DNA of 64,000 nucleotides from Pseudomonas delhiensis (GCF_900187975.1 NZ_FZPC01000006.1:1-64000); one strand, 5' to 3'; positions 45,119 to 59,103 are shown, counted from the stretch's first letter. A program made the numbers and translations. Notes: a model not told the origin generated them from the letters alone.

Positions 45119-45982
45119 TCACTCGATATTCTGGACCTGCTCGCGCATCTGTTCGATGAGCACCTTGAGGTTCACCGCGGCCTGGGTCGAGCGCGGGTCG
45201 AAGGCCTTGGAGCCGAGGGTGTTGGCCTCGCGGTTGAGCTCCTGCATGAGGAAGTCCAGGCGGCGGCCGGCGGCGCCGCCGGCCTTGAGCACGCGGCGCA
45301 CCTCGGCGACGTGGGTGCTCAGGCGGTCGAGCTCCTCGGCGACGTCGCTCTTCTGCGCCAGCAGGACCATTTCCTGCTCCAGGCGCTGCGGGTCGGCCTC
45401 CAGCTTCAGTTCGGCGAAGCGGTCGAGGATCTTCTGGCGCTGGTTGCCGAGCATCTGCGGCACCAGTTCGCGCAGGTTGGCCACTTCTTCCTGCATGGCG
45501 CCCAGGCGCTCGTCGATGATCCGCGCGAGCTCGGCGCCTTCGCGGGCGCGGCCGGCCCTGAGTTCGTCCAGGGCCTGGTTGAAGGCGGCCATGGCCTCGG
45601 CGTTGAGCGCCTGCGGGTCGGCGGCGTCGCCCACCAGCACGCCCGGCCAGGCCAGCACGGCCAGCGGGTCGATCGGCGCCGGCTGCTTGATCAGCGCGGC
45701 CACGCCCTCGGCGGCGCCCACCAGTTGTGCGGCGCGCCCGCGGTCGACCTGCAGCGGCTTGCCGGCGGTGTCTTCGTTGAAGCGCAGGGTGCACTCCACC
45801 TTGCCGCGCGACAGGCCCTGGCGCAGCGCCTCGCGCACCGGGCCCTCGAGGTCGCGGAAGCTTTCCGGCAGGCGCAGGTTCGGCTCCAGGTAGCGGTGGT
45901 TCACCGAGCGCAGTTCCCAGCTGAGGGTCCCATTGGTCGCGGCCCGTTCGACGCGGGCGAAGGCGGTCATGCTGTGAACCAT
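45119..45982 (-). CDS. yicC: YicC family endoribonuclease
   Basis: The 287-residue product opens [12 protein letters not shown] and has the YicC_N domain ([20 protein letters not shown]) and C-terminal DUF1732 ([22 protein letters not shown]). E. coli YicC is an RNase acting on small RNAs; the role here follows from the family. It is divergent from rph across an unusual nested repeat. Confidence 0.93.
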   Translation of the reverse strand: MVHSMTAFARVERAATNGTLSWELRSVNHRYLEPNLRLPESFRDLEGPVREALRQGLSRGKVECTLRFNEDTAGKPLQVDRGRAAQLVGAAEGVAALIKQPAPIDPLAVLAWPGVLVGDAADPQALNAEAMAAFNQALDELRAGRAREGAELARIIDERLGAMQEEVANLRELVPQMLGNQRQKILDRFAELKLEADPQRLEQEMVLLAQKSDVAEELDRLSTHVAEVRRVLKAGGAAGRRLDFLMQELNREANTLGSKAFDPRSTQAAVNLKVLIEQMREQVQNIE

Positions 45983-46012
45983 GGGGCTACCTCGTAGTGA
46001 TTCGGCTGAGAG

Positions 46013-46144
46013 CCTGGTTACGACCTGCTGCGCGTCGGCATGACTGCGTTGAAAGCAGGCGAGTGATGCTCATTTAGCGGACTAAACTGCGCTCCCTCGC
46101 CTGCTTTCGCCTTGTCCTGCTCTAGCTCGCGAGATCGTAACAGG
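46013..46144. repeat. Nested inverted-repeat element between yicC and rph
   Basis: Outer arms CCTGGTTACGA and TCGTAACAGG enclose a perfect 13-base inverted repeat, GAAAGCAGGCGAG (46051-46063) against its complement (46096-46108). A TTTAG/CTAAA hairpin sits at the tip. It occupies most of the 304-base gap between divergent genes. I recall similar sequences scattered in Pseudomonas genomes but no function. Confidence 0.8.
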
Positions 46145-46286
46145 CCCTGAAGCGATGAAATGTCATCGTGAACCGGCAATTGTACCCCAGCGCGGCGGGC
46201 CATCGCACGCCGGCGGTGGTTGCCGGCGGGCGCGGGCCTCTATAATGGCCGCCAGTATCCGTTCGAATCTCGCATAGGAAGTCTCG

Positions 46287-47006
46287 ATGAACCGTCCCAG
46301 TGGCCGCGCCGCCGACCAGTTGCGCCCGATCCGCATCACCCGCCACTACACCAAGCATGCCGAAGGGTCGGTGCTGGTGGAGTTCGGCGACACCAAGGTG
46401 ATCTGCACCGTCAGCGCCGAGGCCGGCGTGCCGCGATTCCTCAAGGGCCAGGGGCAGGGCTGGCTGACCGCCGAGTACGGGATGCTGCCGCGCTCCACCG
46501 GCGAGCGCAACGCGCGCGAGGCCAGCCGCGGCAAGCAGGGCGGCCGCACCCTGGAGATCCAGCGCCTGATCGGCCGCTCGCTGCGCGCCGCGCTGGACCT
46601 GACCAAGCTGGGCGAGAACACCCTGTACATCGACTGCGACGTGATCCAGGCCGACGGCGGTACCCGCACTGCGTCCATCACCGGCGCCACCGTGGCGCTG
46701 ATCGACGCCCTGGCGGTGCTGAAGAAGCGCGGCTCGCTCAAGGGCAACCCGCTCAAGCAGATGGTCGCCGCGGTGTCCGTGGGCATCTACCAGGGCGTGC
46801 CGGTGCTGGACCTGGACTACCTGGAGGACTCCGCCGCCGAGACCGACCTGAACGTGGTGATGACCGACGCCGGCGGCTTCATCGAGGTGCAGGGCACCGC
46901 CGAGGGCGAGCCGTTCCGCCCGGCCGAGCTGAACGCCATGCTGGAACTGGCGCAGCAGGGCATGCAGGAGCTGTTCGAGCTGCAGCGCGCTGCGCTGGCC
47001 GACTGA
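46287..47006 (+). CDS. rph: Ribonuclease PH
   Basis: This 239-residue phosphorolytic exoribonuclease trims tRNA 3' ends. The family sequence [38 protein letters not shown] and [11 protein letters not shown] are visible. It starts at ATG 46287 behind AGGAAGTC. Confidence 0.97.
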   Translation: MNRPSGRAADQLRPIRITRHYTKHAEGSVLVEFGDTKVICTVSAEAGVPRFLKGQGQGWLTAEYGMLPRSTGERNAREASRGKQGGRTLEIQRLIGRSLRAALDLTKLGENTLYIDCDVIQADGGTRTASITGATVALIDALAVLKKRGSLKGNPLKQMVAAVSVGIYQGVPVLDLDYLEDSAAETDLNVVMTDAGGFIEVQGTAEGEPFRPAELNAMLELAQQGMQELFELQRAALAD

Positions 47007-47022
47007 CACGGGAGGGGCGGGG

Positions 47023-47385
47023 ATGAACGACGAACTGCAGGTACGGCCGAGCCAGGAAGCACGGCAGTGGGCGATGTTCTGCCACTTCTCCGCCTTCCTC
47101 GGCCTGGTCTTCCCCTTCGGCAACCTGCTGGGCCCGCTGATCGTCTGGCAGATCAAGCGCGAGTCCGATCCCTTCGTCGACAGCCAGGGCAAGGAAGCGC
47201 TGAACTTCCAGATCACCGTCAGCCTGGCGATGCTGGTGAGCTTCTTCCTCTGCCTGCTGGTGATCGGCTTCCTGCTGCTGGCGCTGGTCTGCGCCGGCGC
47301 CCTGGTGCTGACGGTGATAGCGGGGGTCAAGGCCAACGAGGGCCGCGACTACCGCTATCCGTTCACCTGGAGGCCGCTGAAATAG
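47023..47385 (+). CDS. DUF4870 membrane protein
   Basis: The 120-residue product has three hydrophobic segments. The DUF4870 pattern is seen: WAMFCHFSAFLGLVFPFGNLLGPLIVW, then ESDPFVDSQGKEALNFQI and a C-terminal glycine-rich helix. The function is unknown. It starts at ATG 47023, 17 bases after rph, so it is probably cotranscribed. Confidence 0.88.
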   Translation: MNDELQVRPSQEARQWAMFCHFSAFLGLVFPFGNLLGPLIVWQIKRESDPFVDSQGKEALNFQITVSLAMLVSFFLCLLVIGFLLLALVCAGALVLTVIAGVKANEGRDYRYPFTWRPLK

Positions 47386-47428
47386 GAAAGACAGCTACGA
47401 GCGGCAAGCGCCAGGCTGCAAGGGGAAT

Positions 47429-47472
47429 CCGCTTGCAGCTTACGGCTTGTGGCTTGCAACTGGCGGCTTGCC
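47429..47472. repeat. Degenerate heptanucleotide repeat after crc
   Basis: Imperfect copies of GCTTGCA (CTTGCAG, CTTACGG, CTTGTGG, CTTGCAA, CTTGCCG) lie within 4 bases of the crc stop on its 3' side. This is the same context as the perfect array at 16407. Confidence 0.7.
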
Positions 47473-47475
47473 GCC

Positions 47476-48255
47476 TCAGATGCTCAACGTCCAGTCGTAG
47501 TCGATGATCAGCGGCGCATGGCGCGAGAAGCGCGGCTGCCGCGGCAGCTTGGCGCTGCGCACGAAGCGGCGCAGACCCGGGGTGAGGATCTGGTAGTCGA
47601 AGCGCCAGCCCAGGTTCAGCATCTCGGCCTGCTCGCTGTCCGGCCACCAGCTGTACTGGTCGCCTTCGCGGTTCACTTCGCGCAGGGCATCGACGTAGCC
47701 CATGTTGCCGAACACCTCGTCCATCCAGCCGCGCTCGGGCGCGAGGAAGCCGGGCATCTGCTGGCATTCGCGCCAGTTCTTCACGTCCAGCTTGTTGTGG
47801 GCCAGGTACAGCGACCCACAATAGATGTACTCGCGGCGCTTGCGGCGCTGCTTGTTCAGGTAGGCGGCGAAGTCTTCCATGAACTTGAACTTCTGGTTCA
47901 GGTTCTCGTCACCCTCCTGCCCGCTCGGCAGCAGGATGCTGGCAATACTCACCTTATCGAAATCGGCTTGCAGGTAGCGCCCGTAACGATCGGCCATCTC
48001 GAAACCCAGCCCGCTTATGACGGCCTTGGGTTGCAGACGACTATAGATTGCGACGCCACCCTGGCTGGGCACTTCGGCGTCGCAGGCGTACAGGAAGTAG
48101 CCGTCCAGCTGGTAAGACGGGTCATCCAGATCGAAAGCGGAGGCGCGGGTATCCTGCAAGCAGATCACGTCGGCATTCTGGGCTTGCAGCCAGCTGAGCA
48201 ATCCCCGCTCGGCTGCAGCCTGAATACCATTCACGTTCACACTGATGATCCGCAT
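47476..48255 (-). CDS. crc: Catabolite repression control protein Crc
   Basis: This 259-residue protein has the exonuclease/endonuclease/phosphatase fold. In Pseudomonas it works with Hfq to repress translation of catabolic genes. The opening MRIISVNVNGIQAAAERGLL and end SRHAPLIIDYDWTLSI are characteristic. It is divergent from pyrE, as in other pseudomonads. Confidence 0.97.
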   Translation of the reverse strand: MRIISVNVNGIQAAAERGLLSWLQAQNADVICLQDTRASAFDLDDPSYQLDGYFLYACDAEVPSQGGVAIYSRLQPKAVISGLGFEMADRYGRYLQADFDKVSIASILLPSGQEGDENLNQKFKFMEDFAAYLNKQRRKRREYIYCGSLYLAHNKLDVKNWRECQQMPGFLAPERGWMDEVFGNMGYVDALREVNREGDQYSWWPDSEQAEMLNLGWRFDYQILTPGLRRFVRSAKLPRQPRFSRHAPLIIDYDWTLSI

Positions 48256-48336
48256 AAATGGCCCCCAAAATCACGTGTGTGTATGATACCCGAGCTCAAA
48301 CGGTTTAGCTAAATTCATACCGGCCGGTTCTCTCCC

Positions 48337-48978
48337 ATGCAGGCATATCAACGCGATTTCATTCGTTTCGCCATCGAGCGCGGTGTACTGCGCTTCGGTG
48401 AATTCACCCTCAAGTCCGGGCGCACCAGCCCCTATTTCTTCAATGCCGGCCTGTTCAACAGTGGCCTGGCATTGGCCAGGCTGGGGCGCTTCTACGCCGC
48501 CGCGGTGGTCGACAGCGGCATCGATTTCGACGTCCTGTTCGGCCCGGCCTATAAAGGAATCCCGCTGGCTGCCGCTACAGCGGTGGCCCTGGCCGAACAG
48601 CACGGCCGCGACCTGCCCTGGTGTTTCAACCGCAAGGAAGCCAAGGACCACGGCGAAGGCGGCACCCTGGTGGGCGCGCCGCTGGCCGGCCGGGTGCTGA
48701 TCGTCGACGACGTGATCACCGCCGGTACCGCGATCCGCGAGGTCATGCAGATCATCGAGGCCCAGGGCGCCAGGGCGGTCGGCACGCTGATCGCGCTGAA
48801 CCGCCAGGAGCGCGGCCAGGGCGAGCTGTCGGCGATCCAGGAAGTGGAGCGCGACTTCGGCATGCCGGTGATCAGCATCGTGTCGCTGGAGCAGGTGCTG
48901 GAATACCTGGCCGGCGACGCCGAGCTCAAGCGTCACCTGCCGGCGGTCGAGGCCTATCGCGCGCAGTACGGAATCTAA
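48337..48978 (+). CDS. pyrE: Orotate phosphoribosyltransferase
   Basis: This 213-residue pyrimidine enzyme makes OMP from orotate and PRPP. The PRPP-binding motif [16 protein letters not shown] and the [15 protein letters not shown] loop ([18 protein letters not shown]) are intact. It starts at ATG 48337. Confidence 0.97.
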   Translation: MQAYQRDFIRFAIERGVLRFGEFTLKSGRTSPYFFNAGLFNSGLALARLGRFYAAAVVDSGIDFDVLFGPAYKGIPLAAATAVALAEQHGRDLPWCFNRKEAKDHGEGGTLVGAPLAGRVLIVDDVITAGTAIREVMQIIEAQGARAVGTLIALNRQERGQGELSAIQEVERDFGMPVISIVSLEQVLEYLAGDAELKRHLPAVEAYRAQYGI

Positions 48979-48996
48979 CCAAACAGGGTGTCCGGC

Positions 48997-49635
48997 ATGG
49001 CCAAGCAGGGTGCTTTTCGCCGTGGTGCATTGATGGGGTTGCTGGCCGTCGGGCTGGCCGGGCCGGCGCTGGCGGCGAATGCCGCCGGCAATCCCGCGTC
49101 CGGCGGCGCCGTCGAGATGTACCGCTACGTCAACGACAAGGGCGTGACCGTCATCGACCGCCTGGGCGTGCCGTCGCAGTACATCGGCAAGGGCTACGAG
49201 GTGCTCAACGAGCAGGGCCGGGTGGTCCGCGTGGTGCCGCCGGCGCCGACCGCGGAGGAAATCCAGCAGCGCAAGGCCGCTGCCGCCCAGGCCAGTTCGG
49301 ATGCCCAGCTGCTGCGCCTGTACACCAGCGTCGAGGACGTCGACCGCGCCCGCGAGCGCAAGCTGGCCGAGCTGGATGGCCTGAGCAGCGTGGCCCGGGG
49401 CAACCTGCAGTCGGTGAAGACGCAGCAGGGCAACCTGCAGGCCCAGGCCGCCGACGCCGAGCGCGCCGGACGCCAGGTGCCGCAGCAACTGGTCGAGCAA
49501 CTGGGCAACCTGAAGGACGAGGAGCAGCGCCTGCTGCGCGACATCGCCCACTACCAGCAGCTGCGCGCCCAGGCCAAGGCCACCTTCGATGCCGACCGCG
49601 CGCGCCTGGCGCAGTTGCTCGGCGCCTCCCGCTAG
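48997..49635 (+). CDS. DUF4124 domain-containing exported protein
   Basis: This 212-residue protein has a signal peptide (FRRGALMGLLAVGLAGPALA), then DUF4124 (VEMYRYVNDKGVTVIDRLG) and a charged helical region (ERKLAELDGLSSVARGN...) likely to be coiled coil. The function is unknown. The GTG at 48988 is an alternative start. It lies 18 bases after pyrE. Confidence 0.83.
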   Translation: MAKQGAFRRGALMGLLAVGLAGPALAANAAGNPASGGAVEMYRYVNDKGVTVIDRLGVPSQYIGKGYEVLNEQGRVVRVVPPAPTAEEIQQRKAAAAQASSDAQLLRLYTSVEDVDRARERKLAELDGLSSVARGNLQSVKTQQGNLQAQAADAERAGRQVPQQLVEQLGNLKDEEQRLLRDIAHYQQLRAQAKATFDADRARLAQLLGASR

Positions 49636-49639
49636 CCCG

Positions 49640-50083
49640 TCAGCTGGCGGGCAATCGCTCGAAAGCCGCGATGCGCTCGCGCAGCCAGTCCGGCAGGGGC
49701 TGGCTCTGCCGCTGGTCGTTGGCGTAGGCGTAGATCAGCTCGCCGAGGGTCAGCGGCTGTTCCTCGCACCAGATCGCCACCTGGAAGGTCAGGCTGCTGC
49801 GCCCCAGGCGCGCGACGCGCACGCCCATGTCCAGCCAGTCGTCGTAGCGCGCCGGGGCGAAGTACTCCAGGCTGCTCTTCACCGCGAACAGGTCGCCGCC
49901 GCCGCGCAGCAGGTCGGCCGGGTAGCGGATCTCCAGGTTGCGGTAGTACTCGGTGGTCGCCACGTCGGCATAGGTCAGGTAGTTGCCGTTGAAGACGATG
50001 CCTTGCGGGTCGACCTCCGACCAGCGCACGCGCAGGCCGTGGAAGAAGCGGAATTCGTGGCGTTCGGGGAAGACTGAAGGCAT
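49640..50083 (-). CDS. Acyl-CoA thioesterase (4HBT family)
   Basis: The 147-residue hotdog-fold protein carries VRWSEVDPQGIVFNGNYLTYAD, the 4HBT active-site region with Asp. The start at ATG 50083 sits behind GGAGG; an upstream in-frame ATG would add 11 residues without a site. The substrate is unknown. It is convergent with the DUF4124 gene, with 4 bases between them. Confidence 0.88.
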   Translation of the reverse strand: MPSVFPERHEFRFFHGLRVRWSEVDPQGIVFNGNYLTYADVATTEYYRNLEIRYPADLLRGGGDLFAVKSSLEYFAPARYDDWLDMGVRVARLGRSSLTFQVAIWCEEQPLTLGELIYAYANDQRQSQPLPDWLRERIAAFERLPAS

Positions 50084-50140
50084 TGCGGCCTCCGGCAGGA
50101 AGAGGGGAACCGCCACGGCGGGCGCCGTGGCGGGCAGTGC

Positions 50141-53681
<3,541 letters not shown>

Positions 53682-53718
53682 GCAACATCTCCTCGGCGAA
53701 TCGTCCTGGAGGATTGTG

Positions 53719-54174
53719 TCAGTGGCTGCCGGAGTGCCCGAAACCACCGGCGCCACGCTGGCTCTCGTCGAAGCTGTCGACCAGCTCGAAATGCGCCTGC
53801 ACCACCGGCACCAGCACCAGCTGGGCGATGCGCTCGCCAATGGCGATGGTGAAGGGGGTGTTGCCGCGGTTCCAGCAGGAGACCATCAGCTCGCCCTGGT
53901 AGTCCGAGTCGATCAGCCCGACCAGGTTGCCCAGCACCACGCCGTGCTTGTGACCCAGGCCCGAGCGCGGCAGCACCAGCGCGGCCAGGCCGGGGTCGGC
54001 GATGTAGATGGACAGGCCGGTGGGGATCAGCAGCGTCTGGCCCGGTTCGAGGACGGTGTCCTCCTTGAGCATGGCGCGCAGGTCCAGGCCGGCGGAGCCG
54101 GGGGTGGCGTACTGCGGCAGGGGGAATTCGGCGCCCAGGCGCGGGTCGAGGATCTTGGCTTGCAGGGAATGCAT
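53719..54174 (-). CDS. dut: dUTP diphosphatase
   Basis: This 151-residue trimeric dUTPase shows all five motifs: [45 protein letters not shown] and [10 protein letters not shown]. It lies 7 bases after coaBC on the same strand. Confidence 0.97.
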   Translation of the reverse strand: MHSLQAKILDPRLGAEFPLPQYATPGSAGLDLRAMLKEDTVLEPGQTLLIPTGLSIYIADPGLAALVLPRSGLGHKHGVVLGNLVGLIDSDYQGELMVSCWNRGNTPFTIAIGERIAQLVLVPVVQAHFELVDSFDESQRGAGGFGHSGSH

Positions 54175-54181
54175 CGGGTTC

Positions 54182-55390
54182 TCAGTGCTGGTTCAGGCGG
54201 TCGGCGATGAAGGCGATCAGCTGGCGGGCGATCTTGCCCTTGCTGGTCTGGGCGAAGGCAGTTTCGTGCAATTCGCGGTCGATCACGGTGATCGCGTTCT
54301 CTTCGCTGTTGAATCCGATCGAGGGATTGGCCACGTCGTTGGCCACGATCAGGTCGAGGTTCTTGTCCTTGAGCTTGCGCGAGGCGTACTCCAGCAGGTT
54401 CTCGGTCTCCGCGGCGAAGCCCACGCTGAACGGCCGGTCGGCGCGCTGGGCGAGGGTGGCGAGGATGTCCGGGTTGCGCACCAGCTGCAGCAGCAGGCCG
54501 TCGCCCTTGGTCGGGTCCTTCTTCAGTTTCTGCGCGGCCACCACCTCGGGGCGGTAGTCGGCCACCGCGGCGGCGGCGATCAGCAGGTCCGCCGGCATCG
54601 CGGCCTCGCAGGCGGCGAGCATGTCGCGGGCGCTGACCACGTCGACTCGGCTCACCCGGTCGGGCGTGGGCAGGTGCACCGGGCCGGTCACCAGGGTCAC
54701 CCGCGCGCCGGCTTCGGCGGCGGCCTCGGCGAGGGCGAAGCCCATCTTCCCGGAGCTGTGGTTGGTGATGTAGCGCACCGGGTCGATGTTTTCCTGGGTC
54801 GGGCCGGCGGTGATCAGCACGTGCCGGCCGGTCAGCGAGAGGAACTGGAAGCAGTCGGCGGCGCGCTGGGCCAGCTCCTCGGCCTCGAGCATGCGCCCCG
54901 GGCCGACGTCGCCGCAGGCCTGGCTGCCGGCGGCCGGGCCGAAGAAGCGCAGGCCGCGGCCGCGCAGCAGCTCGGCGTTGGCCTGGGTGGCCGGGTCGCG
55001 CCACATGGCCTGGTTCATCGCCGGGGCCAGGGCGACCTGGGCGTCGGTGGCCAGCACCAGGGTGGTAAGCAGGTCGTTGGCCACGCCCTGGGCCAGGCGC
55101 GCCATGACGTCCGCGGTGGCCGGGGCGATCAGCACCAGGTCGGCCCAGCGGGCCAGCTCGATGTGGCCCATGGCCGCTTCGGCGGCGGGGTCGAGCAGGT
55201 CCAGGTGCACCGGGTGGCCGGACAGCGCCTGGAGCGTCAGCGGGGTGATGAATTCACGGCCGCCCTGGGTCATCACCACGCGGACTTCCGCGCCCTGGTC
55301 GCGCAGGCGGCGGACCAGTTCGGCACTCTTGTAGGCCGCAATACCGCCGCCCACGCCGAGAACGATGCGTTTTCGATAGAGCCGCTGCAT
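54182..55390 (-). CDS. coaBC: Bifunctional CoaBC (PPC synthetase/decarboxylase)
   Basis: This 402-residue enzyme makes 4'-phosphopantetheine for coenzyme A. The N-terminal flavodoxin-like CoaC domain ([27 protein letters not shown]) is followed by CoaB ([28 protein letters not shown] near [12 protein letters not shown]). It starts at ATG 55390 and is divergent from radC, the usual arrangement. Confidence 0.97.
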   Translation of the reverse strand: MQRLYRKRIVLGVGGGIAAYKSAELVRRLRDQGAEVRVVMTQGGREFITPLTLQALSGHPVHLDLLDPAAEAAMGHIELARWADLVLIAPATADVMARLAQGVANDLLTTLVLATDAQVALAPAMNQAMWRDPATQANAELLRGRGLRFFGPAAGSQACGDVGPGRMLEAEELAQRAADCFQFLSLTGRHVLITAGPTQENIDPVRYITNHSSGKMGFALAEAAAEAGARVTLVTGPVHLPTPDRVSRVDVVSARDMLAACEAAMPADLLIAAAAVADYRPEVVAAQKLKKDPTKGDGLLLQLVRNPDILATLAQRADRPFSVGFAAETENLLEYASRKLKDKNLDLIVANDVANPSIGFNSEENAITVIDRELHETAFAQTSKGKIARQLIAFIADRLNQH

Positions 55391-55530
55391 AGGCCCGCCT
55401 TATCTTCGGAATTGGATGACGCGCGTCTGGGCCGGAGACGCCTCCCCAGGCCTCCGGTCGCGCGAAAGGGACGGGCTAAGATAGCACAGCGCCCGCCCCG
55501 GCACAGCGGGCGGCTCGACAGGGAGGCTGC

Positions 55531-56205
55531 ATGAGCATTCGTCACTGGCCCGCCGCGGAGCGCCCGCGGGAAAAACTCCTGGAACAGGGCGCCGGCAGCC
55601 TCAGCGATGCGGAGCTGCTGGCGATCTTCCTGCGCACGGGCGTGGCGGGCTGCAGCGCGGTGGACCTGGCCCGGCGCCTGCTGAAGGAGTTCGGCAGCCT
55701 GCGCGCGCTGCTGGAGGCCGACCAGGCCAGCTTCAGCAGCCACCTGGGCCTGGGCCGGGCGAAGTACGCGCAACTGCAGGCGGTGCTGGAAATGGCCCGC
55801 CGCCACCTGGCCGAGCAGCTACGCCGCGACTCCGCCCTGGAGAGCCCGCAGGCGGTGCGCGACTTCCTCAAGGCGCGGCTGCGCCACGAGGCCCACGAGG
55901 TGTTCGCCTGCCTGTTCCTCGACGGCCGGCACCGCGCCCTGGCCTTCGAGGTGCTGTTCCATGGCTCCATCGACAGCGCCAGCGTATACCCGCGCCAGGT
56001 GGTCAAGCGCGCCCTGGCGCACAACGCCGCGGCGCTCATCCTCACCCACAACCATCCGTCGGGCATCGCCGAGCCGAGCCAGGCCGACCGCGTGCTGACG
56101 CGGCGCCTGAAGGACGCCCTGGCGCTGGTGGACGTGCGCGTGCTCGACCACTTCATCGTCGGCGACGGCGAGCCGCTGTCGATGGCGGAGATGGGCTGGG
56201 TGTGA
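55531..56205 (+). CDS. radC: RadC family JAB domain protein
   Basis: This 224-residue protein has N-terminal helix-hairpin-helix regions and a JAMM metal site ([19 protein letters not shown] and ILTHNHPSG). The gene was named for a DNA repair phenotype now doubted. It starts at ATG 55531 behind AGGGAGG. Confidence 0.95.
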   Translation: MSIRHWPAAERPREKLLEQGAGSLSDAELLAIFLRTGVAGCSAVDLARRLLKEFGSLRALLEADQASFSSHLGLGRAKYAQLQAVLEMARRHLAEQLRRDSALESPQAVRDFLKARLRHEAHEVFACLFLDGRHRALAFEVLFHGSIDSASVYPRQVVKRALAHNAAALILTHNHPSGIAEPSQADRVLTRRLKDALALVDVRVLDHFIVGDGEPLSMAEMGWV

Positions 56206-56208
56206 GGC

Positions 56209-56760
56209 TCAGGCCAGGCGCCGGCGCACGCTTTGCAACAGGCGCCGGCGGATCAGCCCGCTGACCGGGCGGATGGCCAGCCAGTAGGGCGTGAACAGCA
56301 GGCGGCTGTGCAGGTCAGGGCAATGCACGCGGGTCTCGGTGTGCAGCCAGGTGTCGCCGGCGCCTGCCGCTTCGCAGTGGAAATACAGCAGCAGGCGGGC
56401 GCAGCCGGCTTCGGCGAAGTGGCGGAAGGCCTCGGCGTCGGGGCAGGGGCGCAGGCCGAAGTCTGCGCGCCAGAAGCGTCCGACCAGGCCCAGGGCCAGA
56501 GCTTCGTCGCCGTCCCGTCCCAGCCGGCTGAACTCGTGCAGGCCGAAACGCGGGCGCTGCGCCAGGGCGTTACCAAGGCCCAGGCGCAACGCCAGGCGTG
56601 CCGGCGCCTCGCGCAACCGCAGAAAGCGCTGCACCAATGGATCTTCCTCGTCGCCCAGCGTGGCGACGGCATCCAGCAGCGCGCCGGGTGGCGCGGCTAT
56701 GCGCAGGTGGTGACGTTCGCTGAACTGGTAGGACGGCAGCAAGCGGTCGGCCAGATTCAT
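56209..56760 (-). CDS. SRPBCC-like hypothetical protein
   Basis: This 183-residue cytoplasmic protein looks like a START/SRPBCC-type fold by length and by its N-terminal segment (FSERHHLRIAAPPGALLDAV). The C-terminus is basic (RRRLLQSVRRRLA). The ligand is unknown. It lies 3 bases from the convergent radC stop and starts at ATG 56760. Confidence 0.7.
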   Translation of the reverse strand: MNLADRLLPSYQFSERHHLRIAAPPGALLDAVATLGDEEDPLVQRFLRLREAPARLALRLGLGNALAQRPRFGLHEFSRLGRDGDEALALGLVGRFWRADFGLRPCPDAEAFRHFAEAGCARLLLYFHCEAAGAGDTWLHTETRVHCPDLHSRLLFTPYWLAIRPVSGLIRRRLLQSVRRRLA

Positions 56761-56927
56761 TCAGGGACCGTTCCCGTTTCGTCGCGAGCCGCGTTGCCGC
56801 GCACCCCGAAGGGGCGGGCCTTTTTTGTGCGTTGCCGCGTGACTCGTCGTTCATTTGCAATGACCAAACCGCTCTCCTCGCGCCTTGCCCCGCGTAAAAA
56901 TGGCTCTGCCGGAAATGGGCGCAGCCT

Positions 56928-58499
56928 CTAGAGGCTCACGCGGGAGAAGTCCTGGCGGCCGAAGGGGTTCACGGCGTAGCCCTTGACCTCCTTGCGCAGC
57001 AGCACCGAGGCCGTGGGGTGCGCCAGCGGCAGCCACAGGGCCTGGTCGTGGATCAGCCGCTGGGCGTCGTGGTAGAGCGCGCTGCGCTTGTCCTGCTCGC
57101 TGAGCGCCTTGCCCTGGCTGATCAGGCTGTCCAGCTTCGGGTCGCAGAAGCGCGCGAAGTTCAGCCCGGACTTCACGCTGGCGCAGGAGAATTGCGGGGT
57201 GAGGAAGTTGTCCGGGTCGCCGTTGTCGCCGGCCCAGCCCATGAACAGCAGGTCGTGCTCGCCGGCCTTGGCGCGGCGGATCAGCTCGCCCCATTCGATC
57301 ACCCGCACCTCGGCCTTGACGCCGATCTTCGCCAGGTCGGCCTGCAGCAGCTGTGCGCCCAGGCTCGGGTTGGGGTTGAGCAGGCTGCCGCTGGGGCGCG
57401 TCCAGAGGGTGGTCTTGAAGCCGTCCTTGAGCCCGGCCTTCTCCAGCAGCGCCCGGGCCCGGGCCGGGTCGTAGGGGTAGCCGGGGATGTCCTTGGCGTA
57501 GCTCCAGGTGTTCGGCGGGTAGACGCCCTCGGCGGCGCTGGCGCTGCCCTCGAACACCGACTTCAGGTAGGTCTGGCGGTCGAAGGCGAGGTTGATCGCC
57601 TGGCGCACCTCGGGCTTGTCCAGCGGCGGGTGCTGGCTGTTCAGGGCGACGAAGGCGGTCATGAACGCCGGCGTCTGCTCGACGCGCAGGGCCGGGTCCT
57701 TGGCCGCGGCCTCGACGTCCAGCGGCTTGGGCGACAGGGCGATCTGGCATTCGCCGCGCTTCAGGCGCTGCAGGCGCACGTTGGCGTCGGGGGTGATGGC
57801 GAACAGCAGGTTGTCCACCGCCGGCTTGCCGGCGAAGTAGTCCGGGTTGGCGGTGTAGCGGATCTGCGCGTCCTTCTGGAAGCGCTTGAACACGAAGGGG
57901 CCGCTGCCGATGGGCTGGGCGTTGAGCTTCTCCGGGGTGCCGGCCTTCATCAGCTGGTCGGCGTACTCGGCGGAATAGATGGAGGCGAAGCCCATGCTGA
58001 GCATGGGCAGGAAGGTGGCGTCGGGGTGGCTGAGGGTGAAGCGCACCTGGTGTTCGTCGACCTTCTCCAGGCCTTTTATCAGGGCCGGCAGCTGCAGCGA
58101 CTGGGCGTGGGGGAAGCCGCTCTGCGCCACCTTGTGCCAGGGGTTGGCGGGGTCGAGCATGCGCTGGAAGCTGAACAGCACGTCGTCGGCGCCCAGTTCG
58201 CGGCCGGGGCTGAAGTAGTCGGTGTGGTGGAACTTCACCCCGGCGCGCAGCCTGAAGTCGTAGGTCAGGCCGTCGGCGGAGACCGTCCAGCTCTCGGCCA
58301 GGCTCGGCACCACCTTGCCCTGCGCCGCGTCGAACTCCACCAGGCGGTTCATCAGCACGTCGGCCGAGGCGTTGGTGGTGGTCAGGGCGTTGAACTGCAC
58401 GACGTCGAAACCATCGGGGCTGGCCTCGGTGCAGACGCTGAGGGTGCTGGCGCCGGCCAGGGCGGGGGCGAGCAGCAGGGCGAGGGGAAACAGACGCAT
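56928..58499 (-). CDS. Peptide ABC transporter substrate-binding protein (DppA-like)
   Basis: This 523-residue periplasmic SBP_bac_5 protein has a signal peptide (MRLFPLALLLAPALAGA). Family sequence FSFQRMLDPANPW and VHF-type motifs follow, with two cysteines (CTEASPDGFD and CASVKSGLNFARFCD). It resembles DppA and should bind di- or oligopeptides. No permease gene is adjacent, so it uses another locus. Confidence 0.91.
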   Translation of the reverse strand: MRLFPLALLLAPALAGASTLSVCTEASPDGFDVVQFNALTTTNASADVLMNRLVEFDAAQGKVVPSLAESWTVSADGLTYDFRLRAGVKFHHTDYFSPGRELGADDVLFSFQRMLDPANPWHKVAQSGFPHAQSLQLPALIKGLEKVDEHQVRFTLSHPDATFLPMLSMGFASIYSAEYADQLMKAGTPEKLNAQPIGSGPFVFKRFQKDAQIRYTANPDYFAGKPAVDNLLFAITPDANVRLQRLKRGECQIALSPKPLDVEAAAKDPALRVEQTPAFMTAFVALNSQHPPLDKPEVRQAINLAFDRQTYLKSVFEGSASAAEGVYPPNTWSYAKDIPGYPYDPARARALLEKAGLKDGFKTTLWTRPSGSLLNPNPSLGAQLLQADLAKIGVKAEVRVIEWGELIRRAKAGEHDLLFMGWAGDNGDPDNFLTPQFSCASVKSGLNFARFCDPKLDSLISQGKALSEQDKRSALYHDAQRLIHDQALWLPLAHPTASVLLRKEVKGYAVNPFGRQDFSRVSL

Positions 58500-58691
58500 G
58501 ACGGACTCCGGAGATGGTGGGAAAATGCCCGTCCCGTGGGCTGGGCGCAGTCATGCAAGGCCGTTGTCGGCCTTGAACCGGCTACCCTAGACCAAGCCGC
58601 GGCGGCCGACAACGGTGAAAGGCGACGAACGGCAACGGCGGCGGGCCGCGGCCGCGCGGCGCCGGCATGTGGACAAGCTGCCTGCACCCTT

Positions 58692-58721
58692 GCGGCTCTA
58701 AGTGCCTTTCTGATATAAAGC
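58692..58721 (+). promoter_or_regulatory. Likely promoter of rpmBG
   Basis: TTGCGG, 18 bases, TATAAA. The -10 is a good sigma-70 match and the -35 is fair. It would give a leader of about 135 bases before rpmB. The rest of 58500-58866 is the divergent upstream region of the DppA-like gene. Confidence 0.6.
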
Positions 58722-58866
58722 TGCGCTCTTTTCTGGGGCCCTGCCCCGTCGACTCGGAATCGAGCGGCGGACGGCCAGGTAAGACCCGGGTGGAAAACCG
58801 AGTATCAACGAGTTCAAGCAGCCAACCCATGCCGGGTTTGGCATGTGGTTTACAGAGGGCTGAGCC

Positions 58867-59103
58867 ATGTCGAGAGTTTGCCAAGTGACCGGTAAGGGTC
58901 CGGTTACCGGGAACAACATTTCCCACGCACACAACAAAACCCGCCGCCGTTTCCTGCCGAACCTGCAGCACCACCGTTTCTGGGTCGAGTCCGAGAAGCG
59001 CTTCGTACGCCTGCGCGTTTCCGCCAAGGGCATGCGCATCATCGACAAGCGTGGCATCGAGGCCGTCCTGAACGACCTGCGCGCCCGCGGCGAAAAATTC
59101 TAA
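58867..59103 (+). CDS. rpmB: 50S ribosomal protein L28
   Basis: The 78-residue ribosomal protein opens [20 protein letters not shown] and has the typical RRRFLPNLQ and [16 protein letters not shown] segments. It starts at ATG 58867 and is followed 12 bases later by rpmG. Confidence 0.97.
   Translation: MSRVCQVTGKGPVTGNNISHAHNKTRRRFLPNLQHHRFWVESEKRFVRLRVSAKGMRIIDKRGIEAVLNDLRARGEKF

Noticed and set aside
56795-56828. Terminator near CACCCCGAAGGGG with a T-run
   Set aside because: The stem is short and mismatched, and the T-run is on the plus strand, where the only nearby gene (radC) ended 590 bases earlier. Not strong enough to list.
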